Source of the DNA: Dallia pectoralis
Lineage: Eukaryota; Chordata; Actinopteri; Esociformes; Umbridae
Length of the DNA stretch: 64,000 nt
Reading direction: 5' to 3'
Assembly: GCA_029465975.1 (NCBI GenBank)
Contig: CM055755.1
Span: forward strand, 2,826,226-2,890,225
Under the pieces are notes generated by a model. It saw nothing but the letters and a program-made list of their open reading frames with translations. It did no database searches and had not been told where the DNA came from. This document shows, piece by piece, positions 25,260 through 46,039 of this stretch (its first letter is position 1; every line of letters begins with the position of its first letter). Both the position numbers and the translations under genes were made by a program.

Positions 25260-25590
25260 AATCAGTAGGTTAACCCACCAATCAAAGATTCAGCCACCCG
25301 CTAAGCTGAGCAGTCAATCAGCCAGCTAGTCAGGCAAACAGCCATTCAGCCAGTTTTCAACCAGATATTCGACCAGCCAAATAACCAGCCGCCCAGCAAC
25401 CATTCAGCCAACCAATCAGGCATTCAGCCAAACAGCCAGATGCCAACCAGTCAATCCGCTAGCCAATCAGCTGGTAGCCAACCAGTCAGTCATCAATTCA
25501 GCAGCCAGCAGCTATCCAGCCACCCTACCAGCTGGTCAGCCAACCAGCTATTGGACCAGACAGCCGGCTAATCAGCCGTTCAACCTGACA
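25260..25590. repeat. Degenerate CAGCCAACCAGTCA-type repeat
   Basis: About 330 nt of heavily diverged copies of short words such as CAGCCA, ACCAGC and AATCAGC, an old decayed array next to the lpar6 stop codon. Confidence 0.75.
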
Positions 25591-25623
25591 GTCTCCTCGA
25601 CAACCAGGGGGCCAACTCCATGG

Positions 25624-26763
25624 TCACACAGAAGACTCAGTGTTGGGGAACATCTTGTCCTTCAGCGTCCTCAGGCTGCATTGGAGGTGGGAGCTTGTCT
25701 CACTTTTCAGGCCCTCAGAGAAGTTCGTGTCGTACGCCCGGCTGATCGCCGACTTCCGCTTGATTGAGTTCTGGATGGTCTCTGAGGTAAAGTAGTAGAT
25801 GATGGGGTCGAAGCAGCAGTTGGACACGGCGATACAGAGGGCGATGGGGTAGATGGTTCGGACCACTGACTCCACAGAGCAGCCCCTCAGGGTCCCGCTC
25901 CGCACCAGAGCATAGAACACCAGGTTGACATTGTAGGGGATGAAACAGAAGCAGAAGATGAACAGGTGGACCACGATCATGCGGAGGATCTTGGTTTTGT
26001 TCACCTTCCCCCCGCGGGTGATGGCGTAGGGCCTCCGCAGGGTCTGTAGGACCATGACGGAACATACCACGTTGAGGAGCAGGGGGATCAGGAACCCCAC
26101 CGTCTCAATGAAGATCACCACCTTGGAAAGGTGGGACTTCCACTGGTTCGAGGAGAAGTTCTCGAAGCAGAAACGCGCAGTGCTGTGGTTGTTCTGGGGC
26201 GATGTGGTCTCCAGTTTGAAGCCCGTCGGCAGGCTCCCGGCCAACACCAGCACCCACACCGCCACGCACACTATTTTGGCGTTCCTCTTGGTCCTGAGCG
26301 CCTGCGACCGGAACGGGTAAACTATGGCCAAAAACCGGTCCACGCTTATGCAGGTGAGAAACAGCATGCTGCCGTACATGTTGGTGTAGAACAGCGACAC
26401 GGAGAGCTTGCAGAACGTGCTGCCGAACGGCCAGTCCTGGTTAATGAAGTAGAAGACCCTGAGAGGCAGCGTGAAGACGAACAGAAGGTCCGACACCACC
26501 AGGTTCATCATGTAGGTGGTGGTCTCGTTCCTCAGCTTCAGGGAGCAGAGGAATATGTACATGGCCGCCACGTTGGTGATCAGGCCGACCACGAACACCA
26601 TGCTGAACACTGTGCTGTACAGGTGGTACTTGAACCCGTCGTTCTTCGTGCAGTTGGAGCTGTACGACTGGGTGAAGTTGTCGTAGACGGTTCCCCCCAG
26701 GCTCTGAGGCATCGTGGTGAAAGCGTCCGTGGTCGGCATGTGGAACAGGCTGGCGTTGTGCAT
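25624..26763 (-). CDS. lpar6: Lysophosphatidic acid receptor 6-like GPCR
   Basis: A single coding exon of 379 residues. The start is the first ATG in the frame; the frame stays open further upstream without another ATG. The N terminus carries potential N-glycosylation sites (NAS, NFT, NCT). Seven hydrophobic segments follow. Key class A residues: Asn1.50 (Asn64), Asp2.50 (Asp92), DRF at 142-144, Cys118-Cys199 disulfide pair, and DPIIYY at 319-324. RNETTTYMMNL, FVFTLPLRVFYF, FYTNMYGSMLFLTCISVDRFLAIVYPF and FCFCFIPYN are characteristic of LPAR6/P2Y5 rather than LPAR4. LPAR6 binds lysophosphatidic acid at the plasma membrane and couples mainly through G12/13 (family knowledge). It is about 35 residues longer than the human protein, mainly at the N terminus. 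In mammals the gene lies inside an RB1 intron; no RB1 exon was found here. Confidence 0.93.
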   Translation of the reverse strand: MHNASLFHMPTTDAFTTMPQSLGGTVYDNFTQSYSSNCTKNDGFKYHLYSTVFSMVFVVGLITNVAAMYIFLCSLKLRNETTTYMMNLVVSDLLFVFTLPLRVFYFINQDWPFGSTFCKLSVSLFYTNMYGSMLFLTCISVDRFLAIVYPFRSQALRTKRNAKIVCVAVWVLVLAGSLPTGFKLETTSPQNNHSTARFCFENFSSNQWKSHLSKVVIFIETVGFLIPLLLNVVCSVMVLQTLRRPYAITRGGKVNKTKILRMIVVHLFIFCFCFIPYNVNLVFYALVRSGTLRGCSVESVVRTIYPIALCIAVSNCCFDPIIYYFTSETIQNSIKRKSAISRAYDTNFSEGLKSETSSHLQCSLRTLKDKMFPNTESSV

Positions 26764-28860
26764 GTTGGACGTGCGGACACGCGGAGCGGGGGGGGCGGGG
26801 GCTCGCTCACTTATGTAAGAGCAATACAATGAAAGATTTGGCACAACCACCCACTGGCCCCATCCACTGGCCCGATCCAGCTTGGACGTCGTAGACAAAG
26901 GCAGAATCTTGAATGCCTGGGCCGGATGCCTGGAAACACTGCAGAGTCTGTTTCTCCGTAATCTCGGACAAAACTAGTGAAGTAGCGAGACACAAAGGAT
27001 TTCATTCAAAACATCCGGCGTTCGGGTGTGCGTTGGCAGCGCATGCTCACGGTGTTTCCATCCCCATGTTGTAGGAGGAGGTGTGTCGTGGGTGTTTTGG
27101 ATTAGCTCATAGTGATACGATCCCCCCCTGCGCGAACACAGGAGATACGAGCTGCAGACTAGAGAGAGCTGCTGGCCCCGGCTCCTCTCCCCCCCCGTGG
27201 CAGCCACTCCTCACCTCTCACCTCCGCCTTCAGGGCTCTCTGACGGAGCAGCAAGTGAGATGTACTTACTCAGCCTGTCACACAGCGTTCCCTCTGGTTT
27301 ACTCAAACAAGAATAGATCCACGGAAATCCACTCAGAAACAAGGCTTTACAGTTCAAATAATCCGTGCATATCTTCGTTGTCCTCTAATTGTTGTGAACA
27401 TTTTTGGAATATATCTCTCCTAAAAGAAGTTGTGAAAAAAGTCAAATTATAAATGGTCCCCGGTTTTCATTGTCCTTTAAAAATGACTTGGGTTTTCCTT
27501 TGCAGTTCTCCTCTGTATGCTTGCGGAGGTCGTCGATCGCGTCCCTGATGTCACAGCAGAGGCTCTGAAGTCCAGCAGCGTGTTGCTTTGTCTTCAATGG
27601 AGAGTAGAGAGACGCGGAGAGAGAGCTCACTCCTCCTCAGCCCTTCGTGTTTAAGTGAGTTTCTGTTTCCATTAAAGACCTGCTTCCTGTCTCTCTCTCT
27701 CTCTCTAACTCGACCGTCTCTCTGCCTGACTGCCTAACTGCCTGACGTACAGCTTCCACACAGGAGAACCGAGATTGCGGTCTGCTATCCCACCCTAACT
27801 GCCTGCCGGTCTATTTTGGAGACAGTTGTTTTGTGGTTTGAGAGAAGTTGTTGTGGCCCCTCCCCCATTTCTGTGCAACTCCTCTTTTTGTTCTTTGTGC
27901 CTCAGTCTTAAAGGGAGATCTCTGGGGTTTGGAACTAGGCAAATTTCCTTCCACGGATCAGATAAACAAGCCTGTATGCTGTGAATTTCTTAATTGCTGA
28001 CTTTAACTAATCTGCAATATGCAGCTCATTTTATTCCGACCTGCTGCATTCACACATAAAACCTTTTTTCCTCAGAGAATTTTTAGACAACAGGAAAGAG
28101 TCTGCTGAGTAAATAACAATTATGTTGGTAATGAATTCCAGCCTCAAACTGTCTGGAATTGTGGGTGATTGAGTTAACAACTGAATTTGACCACGTTGTT
28201 CCAATTACGTTGGACTGGATCTTTTTTTCATTAAGGAATCACTATGAATCACTGAATCACTATGAATCACTACTACGAGTTACTCAAAGCAACTGTCCTC
28301 AATCAGCTCAAGTCATAGAGTGTCACGTTTGCAATGTAATATTTGTATCTAGTTGGTTCAGTACAACAAGGAAAAATATCCAAATGTTTGTACTCACTGC
28401 TGTAAGCCTGTCTGTGTCTGATAAAGTATTATTACTACATATAACTGCTGGAGTAATGTAGATAACTACTGGAGTAATGTGAATAACTAGACTGGAGTAA
28501 TGTAGAAAGTAGCTTTCGCTGAGCAATACGGTCCAGTGGGAAGTATTAGAATTAACTCCCTCTTTGTTTAGATGGAAGGGTGTGTGTAAACAGCTGTATT
28601 TCTCTGCAGGCATTAATGTGGTGTCCTTTGAAGGGTCCTTTTAACATGAGGGCGGGGTTAACAGTGAGGGGTCTCTCTTGTTCCCTGTCTCTCTAAATTT
28701 AAATATATATAGGGGTTATATTGAATGGCAAAGACGTGTTTACATTGTCAGAGCAGTTGGAGAGTAACATCTACTGAAGTAAAAAATCTGGGAACGAACG
28801 AGGAATTTGTTCCGACCCATTTCTTCAACATTAATTCACACATTGAAAAACAAATACTAA
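26764..28860. other. lpar6 upstream region and intergenic DNA
   Basis: This should contain the lpar6 5' UTR and promoter. GC-rich runs (26785-26812, 27120-27200) suggest promoter-like sequence, but no start site could be fixed. No other coding exon is supported. Confidence 0.45.
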
Positions 28861-28869
28861 CAATGCCTA

Positions 28870-29370
28870 CCCATCATCGATCGTGTGAAACCTAGACTGA
28901 GGACAGTCAAATTGTGGCTTCATCACTACCGCCCCAGAGTCAGTTTGCCACTCAGGCTACCACTGACTCCAATATTGACATTGAATCATTTGCATCCTCT
29001 GTTCTGGATTACATCGACACCTGCAGAAACGATGTCACCACTCATAAACAAATAAAGGCCTGCTCCAATCAGAACCCTTGGATGAACAAAGAGGTCAGAC
29101 TACTGCTGAAGGCGTGTGATGCTGCTATCAGATCCGGTGATAAGGAGGCCTACAGCTCATCCAGGGCCAACCTGAAAAGGGGCATCGAGATCTGTTTACC
29201 ACACACACAGATTCTCTCCACTGGTGTTGCCCTCTGCACATTTGCAATGTGCTAAATTGTTGAACTGAATACCTGCACATTTACTGATCCATGTCAATTG
29301 CACATCCTCACACTGTACTATTTTGCACTTATGGTTGTACTGTGCTTGTACTGTCCAATGACCCTCTATC
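28870..29370 (+). mobile_element. LINE fragment, internally deleted (ORF2 middle joined to 3' tail)
   Basis: The frame from about 28914 reads FASSVLDYIDTCRNDVT, then NPWMNKEVRLLLKACDAA, then RANLKRGI. This is the segment between endonuclease and RT of fish LINEs. After RGI the sequence jumps to a T/CA-rich 3'-tail type (GCACATTTACTGATCC... TGTACTATTTTGCACTT), so the RT is missing. The tail is similar in style to the fragment at 50 kb, so both may be one family. I cannot assign the clade without a search. Confidence 0.75.
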
Positions 29371-31990
29371 TAGGGAAAATCACAAAAAACAAGCACAAAA
29401 AAAAGGCACTTGAACATTTCAAATTCAGTTTTTAGTGGTGCAATTATGGTTAGTGTGTGTGGAGGGAGCATTTGGGTTCATCTTGATACTCTGAAAAGTG
29501 TGCACGTATTTGTCAGTCCAAAATGCATTTGAATTGATTAGTGATCCACTTCCACGAACCATCTATTACAGTACGGTGTAATTCCATTGTGTGTAATTCA
29601 GGACATTGACATTGTGAAGTGTAGCCATACTGTGTCGTTATAGAACAGCATTAAACATGCTTTATTGACACTCATCTTGTGGCTTTTGACTCTGTTTTCT
29701 CATCTATTCCTGGACTGAACATTTACTCAACTTATAAAACCCTTTGATTTACCGACGTATGTTCGAGATACACATCTGAGCCAGCGTGTATTTAATTAAA
29801 GCAGATGTTGGAATTTTCTCCCCCACTTTCATCAAAGTTTACATAGTATAATTCTGCACAGCAGCAACTTAAACGCCTTACAGGGCTTAAATTAGATAAA
29901 CAAATCTAGGAAAGCCTTGTAGACACCAGGGCAGACAGCAAGGTTTTATGGCTATTGTCCCTTTGTTCTGAGCCTCCAGTTCACCATAAAACAAACATAA
30001 TCAAGGCTGCGCTGAAAGTCACACGAAAACAGAAAAACATGGAACCATTGTCCTCCGGGCACGAAAAATGGTTCCACTCAGCAGAATCAAAAGAAGTGCT
30101 TCACATGCAAGTTAGTGTGCGGCCGTGCCTAAACAAAAACATGTGTGGAGAATCGCAGAACAGTTCAACCCTCTCACAATGCCAGGAAACATCCAGCTGC
30201 CCTCGAGGCTTCAAGACCAAGACGTGCAGCCTTGAAACCACGGAGACAGAACTGAAGACACAAGCGAAGAATGTGAAAGGTTGTCGACGGTTGAGGCATG
30301 TTAAAAATGTCTTCAGGTGGTAACGAAGACAGACTGCATCTGAGGTTCAACACAGAAGCTCTCATTAGTGCGATGACTAGATTTGAAAGGGTTTCACCAC
30401 AGTCCAAAATGTGCACTCTGGAACAAGGTTATTTTTTTTAGTATTTTTTATGTATATGAAATATATATCAAACACCGGTTTGAAGAATACGTCAAACATA
30501 TCTTTTTTTCATTGATATTGATCGACCAAGTGAGCAGCTGCAGTCAATAGATGGCATGTTTGTCCAATTGAGAAATCAAAGGCCCTCCAGCTGGCTTGTT
30601 ATGTCAGGTCATCATGCTGAGTACATTATGTTTCCATGTATTACGTGTCCCCATCCATGCCCTAAATGCGTTCCCCTGTCCAAGGCTGCGTGTAGGGAGC
30701 ATGAAGCCGTTTGGAACGCAGCCCACACATTTCTAGTTTCCTACGGACCTCGTTTTGTGGAGAGGGGACTTGGCCCCGTGGTGCTTCTATCTTCCCAAGA
30801 ATCTCCCCATCGCATCCAGAACATCGAGCGATGGAAAGTGACACGTGAGTGAATGTGGAATCTACAGAACCGTGACTGAACAGTGAAAACATCTGCCTGT
30901 ACATAAGAGAAAGAAACCCGCGATGCGATCTGTCAGGGCTCTTTGTTCTGGTAAGTAAAAGTGTAAAGGCAAAGGAGGTGACTTAGTGCTCTATTTTCAG
31001 GTGTGGTTTCCCCTCGGCTTGGGTCGTGCATATTTGATTGTGCGTGACGTTCTGGTGGGAGGAATGTGTCGTGTTCGTCCTCGACATTGGCCAGTTTCGG
31101 TCACATGTTTGTTTGATAAGGTCACATGCATTGTCTAGTGTGGACGGTTGTCTGAATTAGTTTTCTCCACAAGTGATCTGTGACGTTGAAAAAGCAGAAG
31201 TGAAAATGTCACGTCACTCCACCCGTTCGCTCATCAGGTAACCTGAGCTGTTCCAAAGGCGTCTCACCTGTTTCAACTTGTCAATTTGCATGATAATGCC
31301 TTTGGAACTTATTCAACAAAACAAGGCAGACCAATTTAAACTATGAACTGTGGTTCTTTTAAAAATAATCGACTAAAAACTGTTTGGGATGACTACGTTT
31401 TTCATTGAACATTGTTCTAGTATTTTATTAATTAGCAAAATGTTTCTCCTACGGTTACAAGCCAGACGAGTTGGATCACCAACAGAAGCATTTCCGTTTT
31501 GATTGTCTTTTTACAAATGTATTTTTTTTGCACACGTTTAGCACATTCATTTTGACCATGGAGTTAGCATATTGACAGTTTTGTGATATTTGAATTACTG
31601 TGCTGGTTGAGGGGGGCGGGGTTTGGATCATTGGAATGTGATGACAGGACAGAGACTCTGAGACAGATCGACTTACTCAGATTACACAGCACCTCAGATA
31701 TGTTTACATCAGACAGGGCGTCAACAATGTTACGTTGGAAGAACACTTGGTCCCTAGGGAGTTTACGGAGTGGCCACTTGTTGATGTGTATAAATAAACC
31801 AGGGGGTCAAAAACAGTATTATTAATTAATTCAATCATTATGCATTTCCAAACAATCAAATGTTCAAATATTTGTAATGACACGGATGCCAAAATACCAG
31901 TGTCCTCTCAATCACATATGAAATACTGACAGACAGACTCTGGTCATCGATAGTGAAAGTTTAAAAACAAGAAAGGAATGTAGCAGCTTG
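29371..31990. other. Gene-free intergenic stretch
   Basis: Open frames at 29955-30323 and 30556-30852 have no recognisable domain and overlap minus-strand frames. Nothing else was identified. Confidence 0.5.
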
Positions 31991-32020
31991 TTACATTGGC
32001 TGTGTAGCTGATGTATTTAC

Positions 32021-32318
32021 ACCACTCCTCCACCAGCTCCTCCACCCGCTCCTCCATCTCCTCCTCCCCCTCCTCCACCAGCTCCTCCACCCCCTCCTCC
32101 ATCCCCCCCCCCTCCTCCACCAGCTCCTCCATCCCCTCCACCCCCTCCTCCACCAGCTCCTCCACCCGCTCCTCCATCTCCTCCTTCCCCCTCCTCCACC
32201 CGCTCCTCCATCTCCTCCTCCCCCCCTCCTCCACCCCCTCCTCCATCCCCCTCCTCCACCAGCTCCTCCACCCACTCCTCCACCCCCTCCTCCACCCGCT
32301 CCTCCACCCACTCCACCG
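32021..32318. repeat. Polypyrimidine (CTCCTCCACC)n tract
   Basis: About 300 nt made of CTCCTCCACCMGCTCCTCCA-type units. Frames on both strands (SSSTSS, GGGAGGG, EEGVEE) of up to 180 codons are repeat artefacts. Confidence 0.95.
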
Positions 32319-35290
32319 GGAGCGTTGGCGTGTGACAGTTTGTGCTGTGCGGTAATCTACTGCCGTTGTCATGTCGACCTTGTTGATATGACCAGAGACG
32401 TCATGTGCCAGTGTTAGTCTGACCCCTGGTACCGCGGGTCCACCTGGTACCGCCCTGCTGGTGCTCGGTTCCCTACTGGCTCTCATTAAAGCGTATACCC
32501 TCGGGTTAGTGTGCCATTTGGGATACGGGGCGTCGAGAATGTGTGGAATTTAAAGCGCGCCTTCGTATCTTCATCTCCAAATTCCTCGGGCCCCAAAGGA
32601 AGCGTGGCGATATTGGCGCAAACATCTGCGCTGGTGAACGGTCGCCCGCGGAAACAGTCGCCGTCTGCGTGTCTGTTACGACCCGTGCAGTCAAGAGATT
32701 CACGGAGACGGACGTTTACCCAAACAAGATGAGTAATATATTATGTGTGTGTGTGAAGTCTCATGTATCGTCTCTCATAATACGTTTTGTTTGGGCTTCG
32801 TCTCCTCCGTAACAGACAGGAAGGAACTGAGAATAATGTGACGGCTGCAGGAAACTGAGAGGGAGTCCAAAACCGTGCCCTCTTCGCTGTCTAGAGCCCT
32901 TCTCATGACCGGGGCCACATCGGGAAAAGGGACACATTTGAGACTGGATAGGAGCTCCTGTTTCGCAACTCATCTTTGTTAATCAACTGTCACCATCTGT
33001 TTTCATTTCCAGATCACATGTCATGTCTTGTCAGCTAACTGCCTTTTCCTCTCCCTCAATGAAGTTTGCACGTTTTCGATAGTGAAATTTTCCCGCTTTT
33101 TTCCACGCTAGTGGGGAACATCTGTGTTTAGACTGCTCCAAGTGTGATGTGGACAAACAGAGTTGGAGCAGAACATTGATATTGACTTGTCCTTTTGGTT
33201 TTTACAATTGCATTGCAATCAGCGGTTTTCTCTGCTCATTGTTTGTGCTCAAATTGTTCAGTCTGTAACAATCTAAACTCGAAACATAACAGCATGATTT
33301 AGGGGTTTCATATATATATATATATATATTGGAGGGGACTCAGTATTTTGGGGTCATTTCATTAGACCTAAGATGCCCTTGTGTTCCATGTATCTAGGTT
33401 TATATGTATTGAGTGGCTCTGTGGCTACGTGCCCAGAGATAAAGACCCAGTCCACATGCTGTCTGTCATCAGATACCAGGACCGGGGGAACGGCCATGCA
33501 GGTCGCCTGTGATCTGATTGGCTTTTTGGGAGTGAAACCAGTGGTGATTTATCTGGGTTTTAACTGCTCATTTCAGCCTCTTGCAATACAACACGCGTGC
33601 CTTGAAGCATAACAGTTGCATGTTTTCAGCTGCGTTTTGTCTGACTAATTGAGCTCAGCGAGAAAAGCAAGGGGCCAAAGCTTATAATCTCCCTGACCAT
33701 GAGGGTTTAAACACGACTGGCATTTCAGGGTACCTGCAGGCACCCACACCCGGCTATTTGGATGGTGAACACTCGTGGACAGCTGGTGTTAGTGTTTTGT
33801 ATCAAAACGTTCGGGGCTCTGGTCATTATTCACTAGATTGAGGTCAGGCCACTAAACAGAATCACTTGTCACAGCCGAACACGGCCGGTACATTAATTAA
33901 CACGGAAACATTTCCCATCGTAACATTTTTCATAAAACATTGTGGGTTGAGTCACAACATTGTCTATGCATTTTATTCTGCGTGCCTCTGAAGATCTGGG
34001 CCAAGGTCGGGCCTAGCACCAGCCGGGTCGGCCCTGGCAACAGCCGGGTCGGCCCTGGCAACTATCCTGAATAGAAGAGCTCTCTCTTTCAGTCTCTTTT
34101 TTTCTGCTTTTCCTTTATCTCTTCTTCACTCCCTCACGCTCTCTCTCTCTCTCTCTTAAGGGGTTTGGCTTCCCAACGCTTGCAAAACCCTTACGTATTC
34201 GGACGAGAACCTAAAATGGACGGAGGCAGGAACTTTATCTGACTGTGCGTGACTGAGCAGGCCAGCTGCATGGGGTTGTGGGAATGATTCCAGAAGTGTT
34301 CTTCCTCGCCAGATTAGGCTCAGTTGTAAATATTTTGGACTTGCCGGGGTGTCATGAGGGTGCAGCGGTTCTGGCATCCTGCGCGGTCAAGCGGCCGATG
34401 TGATAAGAAGAAGAGTTTACTGGCTGCTATGGTTCTATCTGAACGGCACCGGGCCTGCTGGCTTTGGCTACATTAAGGCTGTTGAGTGCATCAGTGGGTC
34501 TCTACAAACACCCAGTCTCAAAGATCCAAAAGCAAGATATTGAGAGTGTAGAACACACATCCTGTGAAGTCCTCGCTTTAGTGAAACATGAACAATCTGA
34601 GAGGAAAGGTGCTATTTGCAACATGTCAAGGGCTCTTACAAAAGACCCGCCTCCACACTGAATATTTGGTGACCTCTAAATCTAGAGGATATTTGGTTTG
34701 TAAACCATAGCAGAAATATATCGATGCTGCATTTAACCCTCTTTAAAGGATCTACTGAGTACTGTGTTCATGTATATCTTAATAGAACCTGTGTGGTTCT
34801 ATTAATTACCATTAAAAGGTTAGCTATATAACCTGCATCTTGACGTAAAAGAACGCGTGACTCATTGAACCAGGTGACTTTCCACTGCTCCAATGTCCAG
34901 TTTCACCGGTTATGTGGCCACTGTAGGCGCTTCTGAGTGGACAGGGGTCATCATGGTTACTCTGACTGGACCGCAGATAGACAGCAGGGTGCAATGTCTG
35001 CTTGCTATCTAATCTACTCTGACGGTACCATGTGCCCTCGTACGGGTTATATCAATAACACCGGCTTCACGTGCGTGGTCATAATGCTTAGGCTCATCAG
35101 TATGGCTGAAAATGTGTCTGTCAAAAGAGATGAAGCATCGCCCCCCTCTGGTTCACATCAGTCATTACAGTTGTCCCCGTGTGTGACTTCCCTAATCGTA
35201 TGGATCAAGAGAGCATATATTTTAACACAATTTATCAGAAAGTTGATGTCAAAGGGAATTTTTTACATTTGTTTTGACAGACAATGTAAT
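32319..35290. other. Gene-free stretch with minor repeats
   Basis: Contains an (AT)n tract at about 33311-33330, a tandem CAGCCGGGTCGGCCCTGGCA pair at about 34021-34062, and a CT-rich run near 34137-34157. No coding exon recognised. Confidence 0.5.
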
Positions 35291-35299
35291 TGAAAATTA

Positions 35300-35590
35300 A
35301 GTCAAGGCTTTAGAAGCTTCTGAAACTGGAGGTGTACCTGTGGATGTGTTTCAAGGCCAACCCCACTTAGTGCCTCTGAAATCATGGGAAAGTCCACCAT
35401 CCAATCTATGAAGCACGAGGGTGGCAGCACCATGTTGTGGGGGTGCATTTACTGCAGGAGGGACCGGTGCGCTTCACAAAATAGACGGCATCATGAGGAA
35501 AATTATCTGGATATATTGAAGCAACATCTCAAGACATCAATTAGGAAGTCTTGGTTGGGTCTTCCAGATCGAACACATGATACCCCATAA
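35300..35590 (+). pseudogene. Tc1-like transposase remnant
   Basis: Near 35320-35350 the sequence CTGGAGGTGTACCTGTGGAT is typical of fish Tc1-like elements. From 35384, STMLWGCIYCRRD and then HHEENYLDILKQHLKTSIRK resemble the Tc1 transposase region between the second and third catalytic acids, with frame and residue changes. No terminal inverted repeats or intact DD34E frame were seen, so it is a dead fragment. Confidence 0.7.
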
Positions 35591-37326
35591 AACCTAGCGG
35601 CATAACGTGAATGCAGTTTTTTTGGCATACTTTTACTGGTGCATCTCATCAGGACAAGAGGACATTTGTCAAAACATATGATAAAAGCATCAACGTAAAT
35701 ATATTTAGACAGTTCTCAAATCGTTAAGGACACAAGACTAGACAAAATAGTCCATATTGGATAAATTAATGAAAATGCTAATGGTTACAGTTTTCTAGTA
35801 TCAACATTTATGAAAAACATCTTGAACATGAACTTGCATTTAAAACGACTTTTCCTCCTGCATAGTGTAAAATGTCACGTGACTCGTTGAAAAAACTGAG
35901 AACCTTGTTAAAGTGTTTTCACTATCCAGTTACTTTAACGGCCTTCTTAAAAAATCTGCTCTCTAAACAGGTATGTGCTTTAATACGAGATGTTTATTCA
36001 GTTAGTTGCCCAAATAACTAATTGAAGTGAATGTCCCCATTGTCATAATTAAGAGGGCTCAACCAAGGTGACAGGACCCTGAATCAGCTTCAGATGGTCC
36101 AGAATGTTCTAACATCAACGGCTAAATCAAATATATTACACGCAGCGTCCTGTTTCATACCATGGCCAAATAACCTTTGACCTTCTGAAACTGAAGCGTT
36201 AACATATTGGTCAGGAAAAACTATAAATAACAGGTCCCAGTAAAAACAAGCTTTCAGAGACAGAGGTGATATGTTCCCCACTAAAACATTTCTTTATTAG
36301 CCTGACAAACGGTCAAGTTGACAGAAGACCTCCTGGACTGCCACTCAACAACATGGGAATATGCGCCGTTACAGAACAGGACCACTGCAGTCTACAGACA
36401 GTAGCTGAGTATCCACACCTCTTTATTGGTTGGTTCCCAGTTTGGTGGTCCTCTCTTTCGTGCCAGTCTGGTCTATCAGTAACAGTGTGGAGGAGCTGTG
36501 TAGCTTGAGGGACTCATGAATATTTAGTGGCTGTCTAGTGCTTGGTCCAATAGCTTTGTAGCTGGAGGTACTCATGACTATTCAGTGGCTGGCTACAGCT
36601 TGACCCAATAGCTGGAGAGACTCATTAATATTTAGTGTCTGTTAGGGCTTGTTCCAATAGCTCTATAACCTCCCAATAAAGCATATAGCAACGGAAGACC
36701 CCAAGCTTTCTTTCCGCAGTCTACAGGGACAAACTCCAAATACTAAAGAACACTATAGATAATTACCATATCTCCCCCCTGGGACCCCAACATCAGAATG
36801 ATCGCTATAAGCTCGAAAGAGCTGTTCTGTCCTACCGAGGTCAAGGACTTGATGATTGGTTGAGAAGTTAAACCCGTAGTGCCTGCTCTGGAATACTCCA
36901 AACACATGGAACAGAGAGGGGTCAGAGGGGAATTCGGGCACCTATGACCCTTTGAGATGCATGGTAACTGTGGTACCATGGTAACAGCAGTTCCTCTACA
37001 GCTGACCTCAGTTTACATTTGACCTTTGAACCAGGGCTAGGTGTGACTGGATCTGTCAGTTTGTTTTTTACACATAGGATTCAGGGTAATCTTTTTGCCC
37101 ATTCCTCCCCGTCCATCAGTTCCTTCCACATCTCAACAACATAGATGAATACTGAGATCAGTTGTCCCATATGAAAGGCCTGTATATACAGATGTCATAC
37201 AGCTGCCGTGAACGAGTGATTGGGCCTATTTTAACCCTCTACTCCCTTTCCCCTCGCCCCTTCTGTCTCAAATCCAAGCCGTACCGATACATGGTACCAC
37301 CCAGCCCAAAGTCATAGCTAGAGTCG
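35591..37326. other. rcbtb2 3' flank and probable 3' UTR
   Basis: A minus-strand AATAAA at 36422-36427, 0.9 kb beyond the rcbtb2 stop, is a possible polyadenylation signal. Three diverged copies of a roughly 70-bp unit (TCATTAATATTTAGTGNCTG with TCCAATAGCT) lie at about 36505-36665. No other gene seen. Confidence 0.45.
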
Positions 37327-45800
<8,474 letters not shown>

Positions 45801-46039
45801 GCTAGCGTCCAGCTGGAGGACAGCACATGAACGGAGTGCACAAACACACCTATAAAGACAATTGTGTCCGACATAGAGATTAGCCTATCCCACATCAGAA
45901 CCACTGGTTACATCAGCCTGCTCCACTAGGGAACCAAGCTGGCAACACGGGGACTGTGACCAGGCTAAGCACATCAGGATAACAGACACACACACACAAA
46001 CACACAAGGTGAAGACAGGCAATTCAGCACCTTTAAAAC

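Noticed and set aside
26131..26832. 233-codon plus-strand frame antisense to lpar6
   Set aside because: Shadow of the GC-rich receptor gene; the same effect is seen antisense to cysltr2 (61080-61475).
26764..26898. 45-codon N-terminal extension of lpar6
   Set aside because: The frame is open but has no ATG upstream of 26763, and the residues do not look like receptor sequence.
31944..32486. 180-codon Gly/Glu/Trp-rich frame and its partners
   Set aside because: Translation of a CTCCTCC tract in every frame on both strands.
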